NCBI RefSeq assembly: GCF_002846415.1
Contig: NZ_PJMX01000001.1
Coordinates: 2,728,001-2,792,000, forward strand
Direction: 5' to 3'
Source of the DNA: Streptomyces sp. TLI_146
GTDB taxonomy: Bacteria; Actinomycetota; Actinomycetes; Streptomycetales; Streptomycetaceae
DNA length: 64,000 bases
This document shows positions 23,030-32,523 of the stretch, in pieces (positions within the stretch are counted from its first letter, which is position 1; every line of letters starts with the position of its first letter). Position numbers and translations under genes: made by a program. Under the pieces are notes generated by a model that saw only the letters and a list, made by a program, of their open reading frames with translations, searched no databases and was not told where the DNA came from.

Positions 23030-26000
23030 GCACTGTGCTGTTGTTGTCGACCGCCGACACGGATCTGCTGGCGGCCCGGGCCTCCGGGGCGCCCTTCCGG
23101 ATCGGCAACCCGACCCGTATCGACGTGGCCGAGGAGCTGCCCGCGCTGATCGAGGGCGCGTCCGTGGCCGTCGTGCGCCTGCTCGGCGGCAAGCGCGCCT
23201 GGGAGGACGGGCTCGCCGCGCTGAAGGCGTCCGGCATCCCGACGGTGCTGCTCGGCGGCGAGTCCGTGCCGGACGCGGAGCTGATGGCCGAGTCCTCGGT
23301 CCCGGCCGGTGTGGTCGCCGAGGCCCTGCGCTATCTGGTCGAGGGCGGCCCCGGCAACCTCGTGGAGCTGTCCCGGTTCCTCTCCGACACCGTGCTCCTG
23401 ACCGGCGTGGGCTTCGCCGAGCCGGAGAAGATGCCCGAGTGGGGCGTGCACGGCACGCGCGCGTACGTGGAGGGCCGCCCCACGGTGGGCGTGCTCTTCT
23501 ACCGCGCCCACGAGCTCTCCGGCAACACCTCCTTCGTCGACGTCCTCTGCGACCGCATCGAGGCCCAGGGCGCCAACGCCCTCCCGGTGTACGTGGGTTC
23601 GCTGCGCGGCGCCGAGCCCGCGCTCTACGAGACGCTGGGCCGGGCGGACGCGCTCATCGCGACGGTCCTGGCGGCGGGCGGCACCACCGCGTCACAGGCC
23701 AGCGCGGGCGGCGACGAGGAGGCGTGGGACATCGGCGCCCTGGCCGACCTCAACGTCCCCGTGCTCCAGGGGCTCTGCCTCACCTCGTCCAAGGCGGTGT
23801 GGGAGGCCTCGGACGCGGCCCTCTCCCCCATGGACGCGGCGATGCAGGTCGCCATCCCCGAGTTCGACGGCCGGCTGATCACCGTCCCGTTCTCCTTCAA
23901 GGAGCAGGGCCCGGACGACGTGCCGGTCTACGTCGCCGACCCCGAGCGGGCCTCCCGGGTCGCCGGGATCGCGGTGCGCCACGCCCGCCTCAAGCACAAG
24001 CCGAACGCGGAGAAGAAGCTGGCCCTGGTCTTCACGGCCTACCCGACCAAGCACTCCCGCGTCGGCAACGCGGTGGGCCTGGACACGCCCGCCTCGGCCG
24101 TGCGGGTCCTGGACGCCCTGCGCGACGCCGGTTACGTAGTGGAGGGCCACCCGGACAACGGCGACGAGCTGATCCACCGCCTGATCAACGCGGGCGGCCA
24201 CGACGTGGAGTGGCTCACGGAGGAGCAGCTGGCCGCCGCACCCGCGCGCGTGCCGCTCGCCGACTACCGCGCCTGGTTCGAGAAGCTGGAGCCCGAGCTG
24301 CGCGACGGCATGCTGGAGCACTGGGGCGAGCCGCCGGGCCAGCTGTACGTGGACGGGGACGAGATCGTGCTCGCCTCCCTCCAGTTCGGCAACGTCGTCG
24401 TGATGATCCAGCCGCCGCGCGGCTTCGGCGAGAACCCCATCGCGATCTACCACGACCCGGACATGCCGCCGTCGCACCACTACATGGCGGCCTACCGCTG
24501 GCTGGAAAACAGCTTCGGCGCCGACGCCATCGTCCACATGGGCAAGCACGGCACCATGGAGTGGCTGCCCGGCAAGGGCCTGGGCCTGTCCTCCGGCTGC
24601 GGCCCGGACGCGGTCCTGGGCGATCTGCCGCTGGTCTACCCGTTCATCGTCAACGACCCGGGCGAGGGCACCCAGGCCAAGCGACGCGGCCACGCCACGG
24701 TCGTGGACCACCTGGTCCCGCCGATGGCCCGCGCCGACACCTACGGCGACCTGGCCAAACTGGAGCAACTCCTCGACGAGTACGCGCTGGTGAGCGACCT
24801 CGACCCGACGAAGGCCCCGGCCGTGCGGGCCCAGATCTGGACGCTGGTGAAGGCCGCCGAGCTCCACCACGACCTGCACGTCGACGAGCAGCCGGACGAC
24901 GGCGACTTCGACGAGTTCGTCATGCACATCGACGGCTATCTGTGCGAGATCAAGGACGTCCAGATCCGCGACGGCCTGCACATCCTGGGCGGCGGCCCCG
25001 AGGCCGAGCCCCGGGTCAACCTGGTGCTCGCGGTGCTGCGCGCCTCCCAGGTGTGGGGCGGGCAGGCCAACGCGCTTCCGGGCCTGCGCGCCTCGCTGGC
25101 CGAGCACTTCGGCCTGGTGGAGAAGGAGCTCCTGGCCGAGCCGGGCACACCGGTGAAGGTGCCGGTGGAGCTCACGGACCTGGTCGAGGGTCCCGCCCGT
25201 ACGGCGGCCGACGCGATCGACCTCCTGGAGCAGCTGTGCCGCCGCCTGGCGGAGGGCATGGAGGAGCGCGGCTGGGACGCCGCCGCCTGCGGCCCGCTGG
25301 TGACGCGGGTCCTGGGCGCCGAGCTCGCCCCGGCCGTGGCAGTCCTCGACTTCGCCTGCCGCGAAGTGGTGCCGCGCCTGGCCCGGACGACGGACGAGAT
25401 CACCCACATCCTGCGGGCGCTGGACGGCGGTTACGTCCCGGCGGGCCCGTCCGGCTCCCCCACCCGGGGCCTGGTCAACGTCCTGCCGACCGGCCGCAAC
25501 TTCTACTCGGTCGACCCCAAGGCCATCCCGTCCAGGCTGAGCTGGGAGGTCGGCCAGGCACTGGCGGACTCGCTGGTGCAGCGCTACCTCGCGGACAACG
25601 GCGCGTACCCGAAGTCCGTGGGCCTCACGGTCTGGGGCACCTCGGCGATGCGCACCCAGGGCGACGACATCGCGGAGATCCTGGCGCTGCTGGGCTGCCG
25701 CCCGGTGTGGGACGAGGCGTCCCGGCGCGTCACCGGCTTCGAGGTGGTCCCGGTCTCCGAGCTGGGCCGCCCCCGCATCGATGTGACCGTCCGCATCTCC
25801 GGCTTCTTCCGGGACGCGTTCCCGCACGTGGTCGGCCTGATCGACGACGCGGTGCGGACGGTGGCGGAGCTGGACGAACCGGCCGACTCCAACTACGTAC
25901 GGGCGCACGCCGACGAGGACACCGCCGAGCACGGCGACCGCCGCCGCGCCACGGCCCGTATCTTCGGCTCCAAGCCGGGGGCGTACGGGGCGGGCCTGCT

Positions 26001-26679
26001 CCCCCTGATCGACGCCCGCAACTGGCGCTCGGACGCGGACCTGGCCGAGGTGTACGCGGTGTGGGGCGGCTATGCGTACGGGCGCGGCCTCGACGGGCGC
26101 GCGGCGCGGGGCGACATGGAGACGGCGTTCCGGCGGATCGCGGTGGCGGCGAAGAACGTCGACACCCGCGAGCACGATCTGGTCGACGCCGATGACTACT
26201 TCCAGTACCACGGCGGCATGGTCGCCATGGTGCGGCACCTCACGGGCGAGTCCCCCGAGGCGTACGTGGGCGACTCGGCCACCCCGGACCAGATCAAGAC
26301 CCGCACCCTGGGCGAGGAGACCCACCGCGTCTTCCGCGCGCGCGTGGTCAACCCGCGCTGGATGGCGGCGATGCGGCGCCACGGCTACAAGGGCGCGTTC
26401 GAGATGGCCGCGACCGTGGACTACCTGTTCGGCTACGACGCGACGGCGGGCGTGGTCGACGACTGGATGTACGAGAAGCTCAGCGCGGAGTACGTGTTCG
26501 ACGAGACGAACCGGGACTTCATGAAGAAGTCCAACCCCTGGGCGCTGCGCGGCATCACGGAACGGCTCCTTGAGGCGGCCGAGCGCGGCCTGTGGGCCGA
26601 ACCGGACGCGGAGACGCTGGAGCAGCTCCGCGCGACCTATCTGCAGCTCGAAGGCGACCTGGAGGGTGACGACGCATGA
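23026..26679 (+). CDS. cobN: Cobaltochelatase subunit CobN
   Basis: A 1217-residue large subunit of the ATP-dependent aerobic-type cobaltochelatase, inserting cobalt into hydrogenobyrinate a,c-diamide. Family motifs include [77 protein letters not shown], and [29 protein letters not shown]. The N-terminus begins directly with [15 protein letters not shown]. It works with the ChlI/ChlD-type AAA-VWA protein encoded immediately downstream (ATGA overlap). Length is typical. The presence of CobN marks the late-cobalt route, although a CbiX chelatase is also encoded in the block. Confidence 0.96.
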   Translation: MSTVLLLSTADTDLLAARASGAPFRIGNPTRIDVAEELPALIEGASVAVVRLLGGKRAWEDGLAALKASGIPTVLLGGESVPDAELMAESSVPAGVVAEALRYLVEGGPGNLVELSRFLSDTVLLTGVGFAEPEKMPEWGVHGTRAYVEGRPTVGVLFYRAHELSGNTSFVDVLCDRIEAQGANALPVYVGSLRGAEPALYETLGRADALIATVLAAGGTTASQASAGGDEEAWDIGALADLNVPVLQGLCLTSSKAVWEASDAALSPMDAAMQVAIPEFDGRLITVPFSFKEQGPDDVPVYVADPERASRVAGIAVRHARLKHKPNAEKKLALVFTAYPTKHSRVGNAVGLDTPASAVRVLDALRDAGYVVEGHPDNGDELIHRLINAGGHDVEWLTEEQLAAAPARVPLADYRAWFEKLEPELRDGMLEHWGEPPGQLYVDGDEIVLASLQFGNVVVMIQPPRGFGENPIAIYHDPDMPPSHHYMAAYRWLENSFGADAIVHMGKHGTMEWLPGKGLGLSSGCGPDAVLGDLPLVYPFIVNDPGEGTQAKRRGHATVVDHLVPPMARADTYGDLAKLEQLLDEYALVSDLDPTKAPAVRAQIWTLVKAAELHHDLHVDEQPDDGDFDEFVMHIDGYLCEIKDVQIRDGLHILGGGPEAEPRVNLVLAVLRASQVWGGQANALPGLRASLAEHFGLVEKELLAEPGTPVKVPVELTDLVEGPARTAADAIDLLEQLCRRLAEGMEERGWDAAACGPLVTRVLGAELAPAVAVLDFACREVVPRLARTTDEITHILRALDGGYVPAGPSGSPTRGLVNVLPTGRNFYSVDPKAIPSRLSWEVGQALADSLVQRYLADNGAYPKSVGLTVWGTSAMRTQGDDIAEILALLGCRPVWDEASRRVTGFEVVPVSELGRPRIDVTVRISGFFRDAFPHVVGLIDDAVRTVAELDEPADSNYVRAHADEDTAEHGDRRRATARIFGSKPGAYGAGLLPLIDARNWRSDADLAEVYAVWGGYAYGRGLDGRAARGDMETAFRRIAVAAKNVDTREHDLVDADDYFQYHGGMVAMVRHLTGESPEAYVGDSATPDQIKTRTLGEETHRVFRARVVNPRWMAAMRRHGYKGAFEMAATVDYLFGYDATAGVVDDWMYEKLSAEYVFDETNRDFMKKSNPWALRGITERLLEAAERGLWAEPDAETLEQLRATYLQLEGDLEGDDA

Positions 26680-28682
26680 GCACGCCTTATCCGTTCACCG
26701 CGATCGTCGGTCAGGACGACCTGCGTCTCGCGCTGCTGCTGAACGCGGTGTCACCGGCGGTCGGCGGCGTCCTCGTCCGGGGCGAGAAGGGCACCGCCAA
26801 GTCGACCGCCGTGCGGGCGCTCTCCACGCTGCTGCCCGAGGTCGACGTCGTCACCGGCTGCCGGTTCTCCTGCGACCCGGCGGCGCCCGATCCGGCGTGC
26901 CCGGACGGGCCGCACGAGGCCGGGACCGGGGCGGCCCGGGCCGCGCGGATGGTGGAGCTACCGGTCGGCGCGTCCGAGGACCGGCTCGTCGGCGCGCTCG
27001 ACATCGAGCGGGCGCTCGCAGAGGGTGTCAAGGCCTTCGAGCCCGGTCTACTGGCCCACGCCCACCGAGGGATCCTCTACGTGGACGAGGTCAACCTCCT
27101 CCACGACCACCTGGTCGACCTGCTGCTCGACGCCGCCGCGATGGGCGCCTCGTATGTGGAGCGCGAGGGCGTCTCCGTACGGCACGCGGCGCGGTTCCTG
27201 CTGGTGGGGACCATGAACCCCGAAGAGGGCGAGCTGCGGCCGCAGTTGCTCGACCGGTTCGGGCTGACCGTGGAGGTCTCGGCGTCCCGGGAGCCGGACC
27301 AGCGGGTCGAGGTGGTCCGCCGCCGTCTCGCCTACGACGACCAGCCCGCCGCCTTCGCCGCGCGCTGGGACGACGAGGAGAAGTCCGTACGGGCGCGGAT
27401 CGTGGCGGCGCGGGCGCTGCTGCCCGAGGTGCGCCTCGGCGACGCCGCGCTCCGGCAGATCGCGGCGACCTGCGCGGCCTTCGAGGTCGACGGGATGCGC
27501 GCCGACATCGTGATGGCGCGCACCGCCACGGCGCTGGCCGCCTGGGCGGGGCGTACGGACGTGCTCGCCGAGGATGTCCGGCAGGCGGCGCTGCTCGCGC
27601 TGCCGCACCGGCGCCGGCGCAACCCGTTCGACGCCCCGGGCCTGGACGAGGACAAGCTCGACGACACCCTGCAGGAGTTCGGGGACCAGGGCGAGGACGA
27701 CGACCCGGATCCGGACGGTCCCGGCGGCGGGGGCGGGCAGCCCCCGCAGGACGGCGGCCCGACGCCGGACGCGGGCGCCGGGGACACCCCCGCGCGCCCC
27801 GAGGCGGGCGAGGGCGGCGAGCCGCAGCCGTCCGGCGCGGGCGAGCAGCAGGCCGTCCGGGCGGGCGAGCCGTTCCGTACGAAGATGCTGAGCGTGCCCG
27901 GGCTCGGCGAGGGCGCGGCCGGGCGCCGTTCGCGGGCCCGCACGGCGCACGGGCGCACGACCGGGGCCCGCCGCCCTCAGGGCGCCCTCACCAAGCTGCA
28001 CCTGGCGGCGACCATCCAGGCGGCGGCGCCGCATCAGCGGGCGCGCGGGCGTTCGGGGCGCGGCCTGGTCGTCCGGCGCGACGATCTGCGCCAGGCGACC
28101 CGGGAGGGCCGCGAGGGCAACCTGGTGCTCTTCGTCGTCGACGCCTCGGGCTCGATGGCGGCCCGGCAGCGGATGGGCGCTGTCAAGGGCGCGGTGCTCT
28201 CGCTGCTGCTCGACGCCTATCAGCGGCGGGACAAGGTCGGCCTGATCACCTTCCGGGGCAAGGACGCGGAGGTGGTCCTGCCGCCGACGTCGTCGGTGGA
28301 CGCGGCGGCGGCCCGGCTGGAGACGCTGCCGACGGGCGGGCGCACCCCGCTGGCGGCCGGGCTGCTCAAGGCGCACGACGTGCTGCGCGTGGAGCGGCTG
28401 CGGGATCCGTCGCGGCGGCCGCTGGTCGTGGTGGTGACGGACGGGCGGGCCACCGGTGGCGTGGACCCGGTGGCACTGGCGGGCCGGTCGGCCCGGCTGC
28501 TCGCCGCCGAAGGGGTCGCCTCGGTGGTCGTGGACTGCGAGGCGGGCGCGGTGCGCCTTGGGCTCGCGGCCGAGCTGGCGCGGGAGCTGGGCGGCCCGGC
28601 GGTGACGCTGGACGAACTGCGGGCCGACTCGATCGCCGGTCTGGTCAAGGACGTGCAAGGGACTTCGAGGAGGGCCGCCTGA
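26676..28682 (+). CDS. Fused AAA+/VWA chelatase subunit (ChlI-ChlD type) for cobalt insertion
   Basis: A 668-residue fusion of the motor and activator subunits that drive CobN. AAA+ module: FTAIVGQDDLRLALLLNAV, Walker A RGEKGTAKSTAVRAL near residue 36, Walker B HRGILYVDEVNLLHDHLVDLLLDAA, and sensor GTMNPEEGELRPQLLDRFGL. Residues ~335-405 are an acidic, Pro/Gly-rich linker ([16 protein letters not shown]). The VWA module has the MIDAS motif FVVDASGSMAARQ near residue 488, with a later Asp in VVVVTDGRATGG. Many Streptomyces fuse ChlI and ChlD like this. It overlaps cobN (ATGA) and cobO (TGATG). It acts as the CobS/CobT equivalent; that role is inferred from the operon. Confidence 0.92.
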   Translation: MSTPYPFTAIVGQDDLRLALLLNAVSPAVGGVLVRGEKGTAKSTAVRALSTLLPEVDVVTGCRFSCDPAAPDPACPDGPHEAGTGAARAARMVELPVGASEDRLVGALDIERALAEGVKAFEPGLLAHAHRGILYVDEVNLLHDHLVDLLLDAAAMGASYVEREGVSVRHAARFLLVGTMNPEEGELRPQLLDRFGLTVEVSASREPDQRVEVVRRRLAYDDQPAAFAARWDDEEKSVRARIVAARALLPEVRLGDAALRQIAATCAAFEVDGMRADIVMARTATALAAWAGRTDVLAEDVRQAALLALPHRRRRNPFDAPGLDEDKLDDTLQEFGDQGEDDDPDPDGPGGGGGQPPQDGGPTPDAGAGDTPARPEAGEGGEPQPSGAGEQQAVRAGEPFRTKMLSVPGLGEGAAGRRSRARTAHGRTTGARRPQGALTKLHLAATIQAAAPHQRARGRSGRGLVVRRDDLRQATREGREGNLVLFVVDASGSMAARQRMGAVKGAVLSLLLDAYQRRDKVGLITFRGKDAEVVLPPTSSVDAAAARLETLPTGGRTPLAAGLLKAHDVLRVERLRDPSRRPLVVVVTDGRATGGVDPVALAGRSARLLAAEGVASVVVDCEAGAVRLGLAAELARELGGPAVTLDELRADSIAGLVKDVQGTSRRAA

Positions 28683-29290
28683 TGCCGCAGGGACAGCCGA
28701 GTGTGGTGCCCGAGGACGGGCTGACGACCCGTCAGAGGCGTAACCGGCCGCTGGTCGTGGTGCACACGGGCATCGGCAAGGGCAAGTCGACGGCCGCGTT
28801 CGGGCTCGCGCTGCGGGCCTGGAACCAGGGCTGGCCGATCGGGGTGTTCCAGTTCGTCAAGTCGGCGAAGTGGAAGGTCGGCGAGGAGAACGCGCTGAAG
28901 GTGCTGGGCGCCTCCGGCGAGGGCGGCAGCGTCGCCTGGCACAAGATGGGCGAGGGCTGGTCCTGGGTCCAGCGGGATCTGCAGGGCGACAACTCGACCA
29001 ACGAGGAGAAGGCCCGCGAGGGCTGGGAGCAGGTCAAGCGGGACCTGGCGGCCGAGACGTACCAGCTCTACGTGCTCGACGAGTTCGCCTACCCCATGCA
29101 GTGGGGATGGGTGGACACGGACGAGGTCATCGCGGTGCTGCGGGACCGCCCGGGCACCCAGCACGTGGTGATCACGGGGCGCAACGCACCGGAGAAGCTG
29201 GTGGACTTCGCCGATCTGGTGACCGACATGTCCAAGGTCAAGCACCCGATGGACGCCGGCCAGAAGGGGCAGCGGGGCATCGAGTGGTAG
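28682..29290 (+). CDS. cobO: Cob(I)yrinic acid a,c-diamide adenosyltransferase CobO
   Basis: A 202-residue CobA/CobO/BtuR-type ATP:corrinoid adenosyltransferase. The P-loop is VVHTGIGKGKSTAAFGLALRAWNQG, followed by FQFVKSAKWKVGEENAL, WHKMGEGWSWVQRDLQGD, YVLDEFAYPMQWGWVDTDEVI, VVITGRNAPEKLVDFADLVTDM and a terminal KHPMDAGQKGQRGIEW. It forms the Co-C bond with the adenosyl group of ATP. Length is standard. Start and stop overlap the neighbours on both sides (TGATG, GTGGTAG), consistent with translational coupling. Confidence 0.95.
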   Translation: MPQGQPSVVPEDGLTTRQRRNRPLVVVHTGIGKGKSTAAFGLALRAWNQGWPIGVFQFVKSAKWKVGEENALKVLGASGEGGSVAWHKMGEGWSWVQRDLQGDNSTNEEKAREGWEQVKRDLAAETYQLYVLDEFAYPMQWGWVDTDEVIAVLRDRPGTQHVVITGRNAPEKLVDFADLVTDMSKVKHPMDAGQKGQRGIEW

Positions 29291-30954
29291 CACGTCTCGT
29301 CATCGCGGCCCCCTCGTCGGGCAGCGGGAAGACCACGGTCGCGACGGGCCTGATGGCCGCGCTCGCCGCGACCGGGCTCACCGTGTCCCCGCACAAGGTC
29401 GGCCCCGACTACATCGACCCCGGTTACCACGCCCTGGCCACGGGGCGCCCGGGGCGCAACCTCGACGCGTATCTGTGCGGCGCGGAGCTGATCGCTCCGC
29501 TGTTCGCGCACGGCGCGCGTGGGTGCGACATCGCGGTGGTCGAGGGCGTGATGGGGCTGTACGACGGGGCGGCGGGGCAAGGTGAGCTCGCCTCCACCGC
29601 GCAGGTGGCGAAGCTGCTGCGGGCGCCGGTGGTGCTGGTCGTCGACGCGTCCTCGCAGTCGCGGTCGGTGGCGGCGCTGGTGCACGGGTTCGCGTCCTGG
29701 GATCCCGGGGTGCGGATCGGTGGGGTGATCCTCAACAAGGTGGCGTCGGAGCGGCATGAGGTGCTGCTGCGCTCGGCGCTGGACGAGTCGGGGGTGCCGG
29801 TGCTCGGCGCGCTGCGGCGGGCCGCGCCTGTCTCGACGCCGTCGCGTCACCTCGGGCTCGTGCCGGTCGCGGAGCGGCGGGCCGATGCGGTGGCCGCTGT
29901 CGCGGCGATGGCGGAGCAGGTGCGGCGGGGGTGCGATCTGGCCGCGCTGGTGGGGTTGGCCCGGTCGGCGCCGGGGATGGCCGACGAGCCGTGGGACCCG
30001 ACGGGATTGTTCCCCCACCCCGCCCCTTCCCTGAACCCTCCGGGGGTGGGTGGGGGTGAAGGCGGTCTCCTGGGGGCTGCGCCCCCGGACCCCCTTGCGG
30101 GGCCTGCGGCCCCTGCACCCCGCTCGGGGCTCCGCCCCGGGTCTCCGTTCGTCAGCGGGCCGTCCTCGGCTGGTCGCGCAGTTCCCCGCGCCCCTTGGGC
30201 CGCGGGGGCTGAAGATGCCAGTCTTTCCAGGGGCGCGGGGAACCGCGCGACCAGCCACCCACACCCCGCAGACGAACCCCGGGCCGACAAGGGGCGCGGG
30301 GAAGTGCGCGACCAGCCACCGACGGCCCGCAGACGAACACCGGGCCCAGGGGTGCAGCCCGTCGTCGCCATCGCCGGGGGCCCCGCCTTCACCTTCTCGT
30401 ATGCCGAGCATGCCGAGCTGCTGACCGCCGCCGGGGCGGACGTCGTGGTGTTCGACCCGCTGAGGGACGAGCAACTGCCCGACGGGACCGCCGGGTTGGT
30501 GATCGGCGGCGGGTTCCCCGAGGTGTACGCGGCGGAGCTCAGTGCCAATGAGCCCCTGCGCAAAGCCGTCGGCGCGCTCGCGCGCGGTGGCGCGCCCGTC
30601 GCCGCCGAGTGCGCCGGGCTGCTCTACCTCGCGCGCTCGCTCGACGGGCAGCCGATGTGCGGGGTCCTGGACGCCGACGCCCGGATGTCGGAGCGGCTCA
30701 CGCTCGGGTACCGGGAGGCCGTCGCCGTCGGGGACAGCTGCCTCGCGCCCGCCGGCACGCGGCTGCGCGGGCACGAGTTCCACCGGACCGTCCTCGACCC
30801 GGGGGCGGGGCCCGCGCCCGCGTGGGGTCTGGTGCACCCGGAGCGCCGGGTCGAAGGTTTCGTACAGCAGGGCGTGCACGCGAGCTATCTGCACACGCAC
30901 TGGGCCGCCCGGCCCGCCATCGCCCGTCGGTTCGTCGAGAGGTGCACGCCATGA
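29284..30954 (+). CDS. cobB: Cobyrinate a,c-diamide synthase CobB, with an in-frame repeat insertion
   Basis: A 556-residue protein, about 100 residues longer than usual for the family. The N-terminal ATPase domain is intact: LVIAAPSSGSGKTTVATGLMAAL, HKVGPDYIDPGYHALATG, VEGVMGLYDGAAG, VRIGGVILNKVASERHEVLL. The C-terminal glutaminase is intact: VVAIAGGPAFTFSYAEHAELL, GLVIGGGFPEVYAAEL, nucleophile Cys in AAECAGLLYLARSL, and HASYLHTHWAARP. Between them, residues ~244-356 (30012-30350) are low-complexity Pro/Ala/Gly/Arg sequence encoded by a dispersed repeat copy, free of stop codons. The enzyme amidates side chains a and c of cobyrinate. GTG at 29284 overlaps the cobO stop. Activity with the insert is unproven. 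Confidence 0.9.
   Translation: MVARLVIAAPSSGSGKTTVATGLMAALAATGLTVSPHKVGPDYIDPGYHALATGRPGRNLDAYLCGAELIAPLFAHGARGCDIAVVEGVMGLYDGAAGQGELASTAQVAKLLRAPVVLVVDASSQSRSVAALVHGFASWDPGVRIGGVILNKVASERHEVLLRSALDESGVPVLGALRRAAPVSTPSRHLGLVPVAERRADAVAAVAAMAEQVRRGCDLAALVGLARSAPGMADEPWDPTGLFPHPAPSLNPPGVGGGEGGLLGAAPPDPLAGPAAPAPRSGLRPGSPFVSGPSSAGRAVPRAPWAAGAEDASLSRGAGNRATSHPHPADEPRADKGRGEVRDQPPTARRRTPGPGVQPVVAIAGGPAFTFSYAEHAELLTAAGADVVVFDPLRDEQLPDGTAGLVIGGGFPEVYAAELSANEPLRKAVGALARGGAPVAAECAGLLYLARSLDGQPMCGVLDADARMSERLTLGYREAVAVGDSCLAPAGTRLRGHEFHRTVLDPGAGPAPAWGLVHPERRVEGFVQQGVHASYLHTHWAARPAIARRFVERCTP
30012..30350. repeat. Dispersed GC-rich inverted repeat, copy B (inside cobB)
   Basis: About 339 bp with all the modules of the intergenic copies: CCCCACCCCGCCCCTTCCCT, GGGGGTGGGTGGGGG, GGGGCTGCGCCCCCGGAC, GCGGGGCCTGCGGCCCCTGC, CTGGTCGCGCAGTTCCCCGC, its complement GGGGCGCGGGGAACCGCGCG, and CCGCAGACGAAC. 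A further GGGGCGCGGGGAAGTGCGCG plus CCGCAGACGAAC unit follows, so the right arm is duplicated. The length keeps the cobB frame open. It lies between the two enzyme domains. Confidence 0.92.
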
Positions 30955-31697
30955 GCAAGCTGGTCGGAGTCGGAGTCGGCCCGGGTGACCCGGAGCTGGT
31001 GACCGTCAAGGGCGTACGGGCCCTGAAGGAGGCCGATGTCGTCGTCGTGCCCGTGATGGCCGCGGCCGACGGGCAGGACGGCGGCGAGCCCGGCCGCGCC
31101 GAGGCGACCGTGCTGCACTACGTGGACCAGGAGAAGGTCGTCCGGGTCGTCTTCGCACTCAACGAGCGGTCCGACCGGGGGCGGCGCGAGGCCGCCTGGG
31201 ACGCGGCGGGCGAGGCGGTCGCCGCGCTGCTGCGCGCGCACGGCTCGGTCGCGTTCGCGACCATCGGCGACCCCAATGTGTATTCGACGTTCACGTATCT
31301 CGCCCAGACGATCACCGAGCTGGTGCCGGGGACCGGGATCGTGACCGTGCCGGGGATCACCGCGATGCAGGACCTCGCCGCGCGTTCGGGCGCCGTGCTG
31401 ACGGAGGGGACCGAGCCGCTCACGCTCGTCCCCGTCACCGCCGGGGCGACCGTGCTCAAGGACGCGCTGGAGGGGCCGGGCACGGTGGTGGCGTACAAGT
31501 TCGGGCGCCAGGCCGGTGAGGTGGCGGCGGCGCTGCGGGCGACCGGGCGGATCGAGGACGCGGTGTGGGGCTCGGCGCTCGGCCTGGACGAGGAGTTCAT
31601 CCGCCCGGCCGCCGAGCTCGACGGCAGCGCGCTGCCGTACCTCTCGACGCTCATCGCGCCGGCGCGGCGCGAGGGCGGGCGCGGCGGCAAACTGTGA
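30951..31697 (+). CDS. cobI: Precorrin-2 C20-methyltransferase CobI/CbiL
   Basis: A 248-residue SAM-dependent tetrapyrrole methylase. The SAM-binding N-terminal motif is LVGVGVGPGDPELVTVKGVRAL, and the second region is AFATIGDPNVYSTFTYLAQTI with VPGITAMQDLAARSG, typical of C20 methylases (CobI/CbiL); the C-terminal VVAYKFGRQAGEVAAAL fits too. It converts precorrin-2 to precorrin-3A. ATG at 30951 overlaps the cobB stop. It is the last gene of the riboswitch-led run; a ZIP transporter on the other strand follows after 29 bp. Confidence 0.93.
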   Translation: MSKLVGVGVGPGDPELVTVKGVRALKEADVVVVPVMAAADGQDGGEPGRAEATVLHYVDQEKVVRVVFALNERSDRGRREAAWDAAGEAVAALLRAHGSVAFATIGDPNVYSTFTYLAQTITELVPGTGIVTVPGITAMQDLAARSGAVLTEGTEPLTLVPVTAGATVLKDALEGPGTVVAYKFGRQAGEVAAALRATGRIEDAVWGSALGLDEEFIRPAAELDGSALPYLSTLIAPARREGGRGGKL

Positions 31698-31726
31698 CGG
31701 CGCCCAGGGCTCCGTACGCGCCGGGC

Positions 31727-32446
31727 TCACCCCGCCAGGCCCACCACCAGCCAGATGAAGGCCACCCCGCCGACCGTGAACAGCAGGGTGGACAGCGCCG
31801 GGTGGTCGTGGTGGGCCTCGGGCAGGATCTCGGCGGCGGCCAGATACAGCAGCACTCCGCCGAAGAAGCCCAGATAGCTTCCGAGCAGCTCGGCCGGAAG
31901 GGTGAACAGCAGCGTCGAGGCGGCGCCGACCATCGGGGCGAGCGCGTCCGCGATCAGCATGGCGACGGCCTTGCGCTTCTCGTTCCCGTACAGGCTGGTG
32001 ATCGTGTACGTGTTGAAGCCGTCGGCGAAGTCGTGCGTGATCACGGCGACCGCCACGGCCGCGCCCATGCCGCCGCCCACCTGGAAGGCCGCGCCGATCG
32101 CGATGCCGTCCATGAGGCTGTGGCCGACCATCGCCGCGGCGGCCGTAAGCCCCACCTGCGGCACCCTCTCGTCCGCCCCATGGCCCGCCCTGCGCACCGC
32201 GAGCACACGCTCCACCAGGTGGCCGAGGAGGAAGCCGCCGACGAACAGCAGCAGCGCGGCCGGTACGCCGAAGACCTCGTCGCCCGCGGCCTCCAGCGCC
32301 TCCGGCAGCAGGTCCAGCCCGACCACGCCGAGCATCAGCCCGCCCGCGAGACCCAGCACGAGATGGCGCCGGTCGGTGACGCGCTGGGCCGTCCAGCCAC
32401 CGACCAGTGTCATCAGGAACGCGCCGAGCGCCACGATCACCGCCAT
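31727..32446 (-). CDS. ZIP family divalent metal transporter
   Basis: A 239-residue ZIP permease with about eight hydrophobic spans. Metal-site motifs of helices IV and V are visible as VGHSLMDGIAIGAAF and ITHDFADGFNTYTI. A His-containing loop (RRAGHGADERV) lies between spans III and IV, and PEAHHDHPALS near the C-terminus adds further His. It sits on the minus strand between two runs of cobalamin genes, divergent from cobM (77-bp gap). The position suggests supply of cobalt or another divalent metal for corrin metallation. ZIP proteins mostly carry Zn, Fe or Mn, so the substrate is open. ATG at 32446. Confidence 0.88.
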   Translation of the reverse strand: MAVIVALGAFLMTLVGGWTAQRVTDRRHLVLGLAGGLMLGVVGLDLLPEALEAAGDEVFGVPAALLLFVGGFLLGHLVERVLAVRRAGHGADERVPQVGLTAAAAMVGHSLMDGIAIGAAFQVGGGMGAAVAVAVITHDFADGFNTYTITSLYGNEKRKAVAMLIADALAPMVGAASTLLFTLPAELLGSYLGFFGGVLLYLAAAEILPEAHHDHPALSTLLFTVGGVAFIWLVVGLAG

Positions 32447-32523
32447 GCGCCCTTGCTAACCGACTGACCCACCCCCGCGCATTTCGCTTTACCGACTGTG
32501 TGACGTACGAGAGGACCCCTCCC

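Noticed and set aside
32447..32523. A second cobalamin riboswitch ahead of cobM
   Set aside because: The 77-bp gap is too short for the aptamer and lacks the B12-box core.
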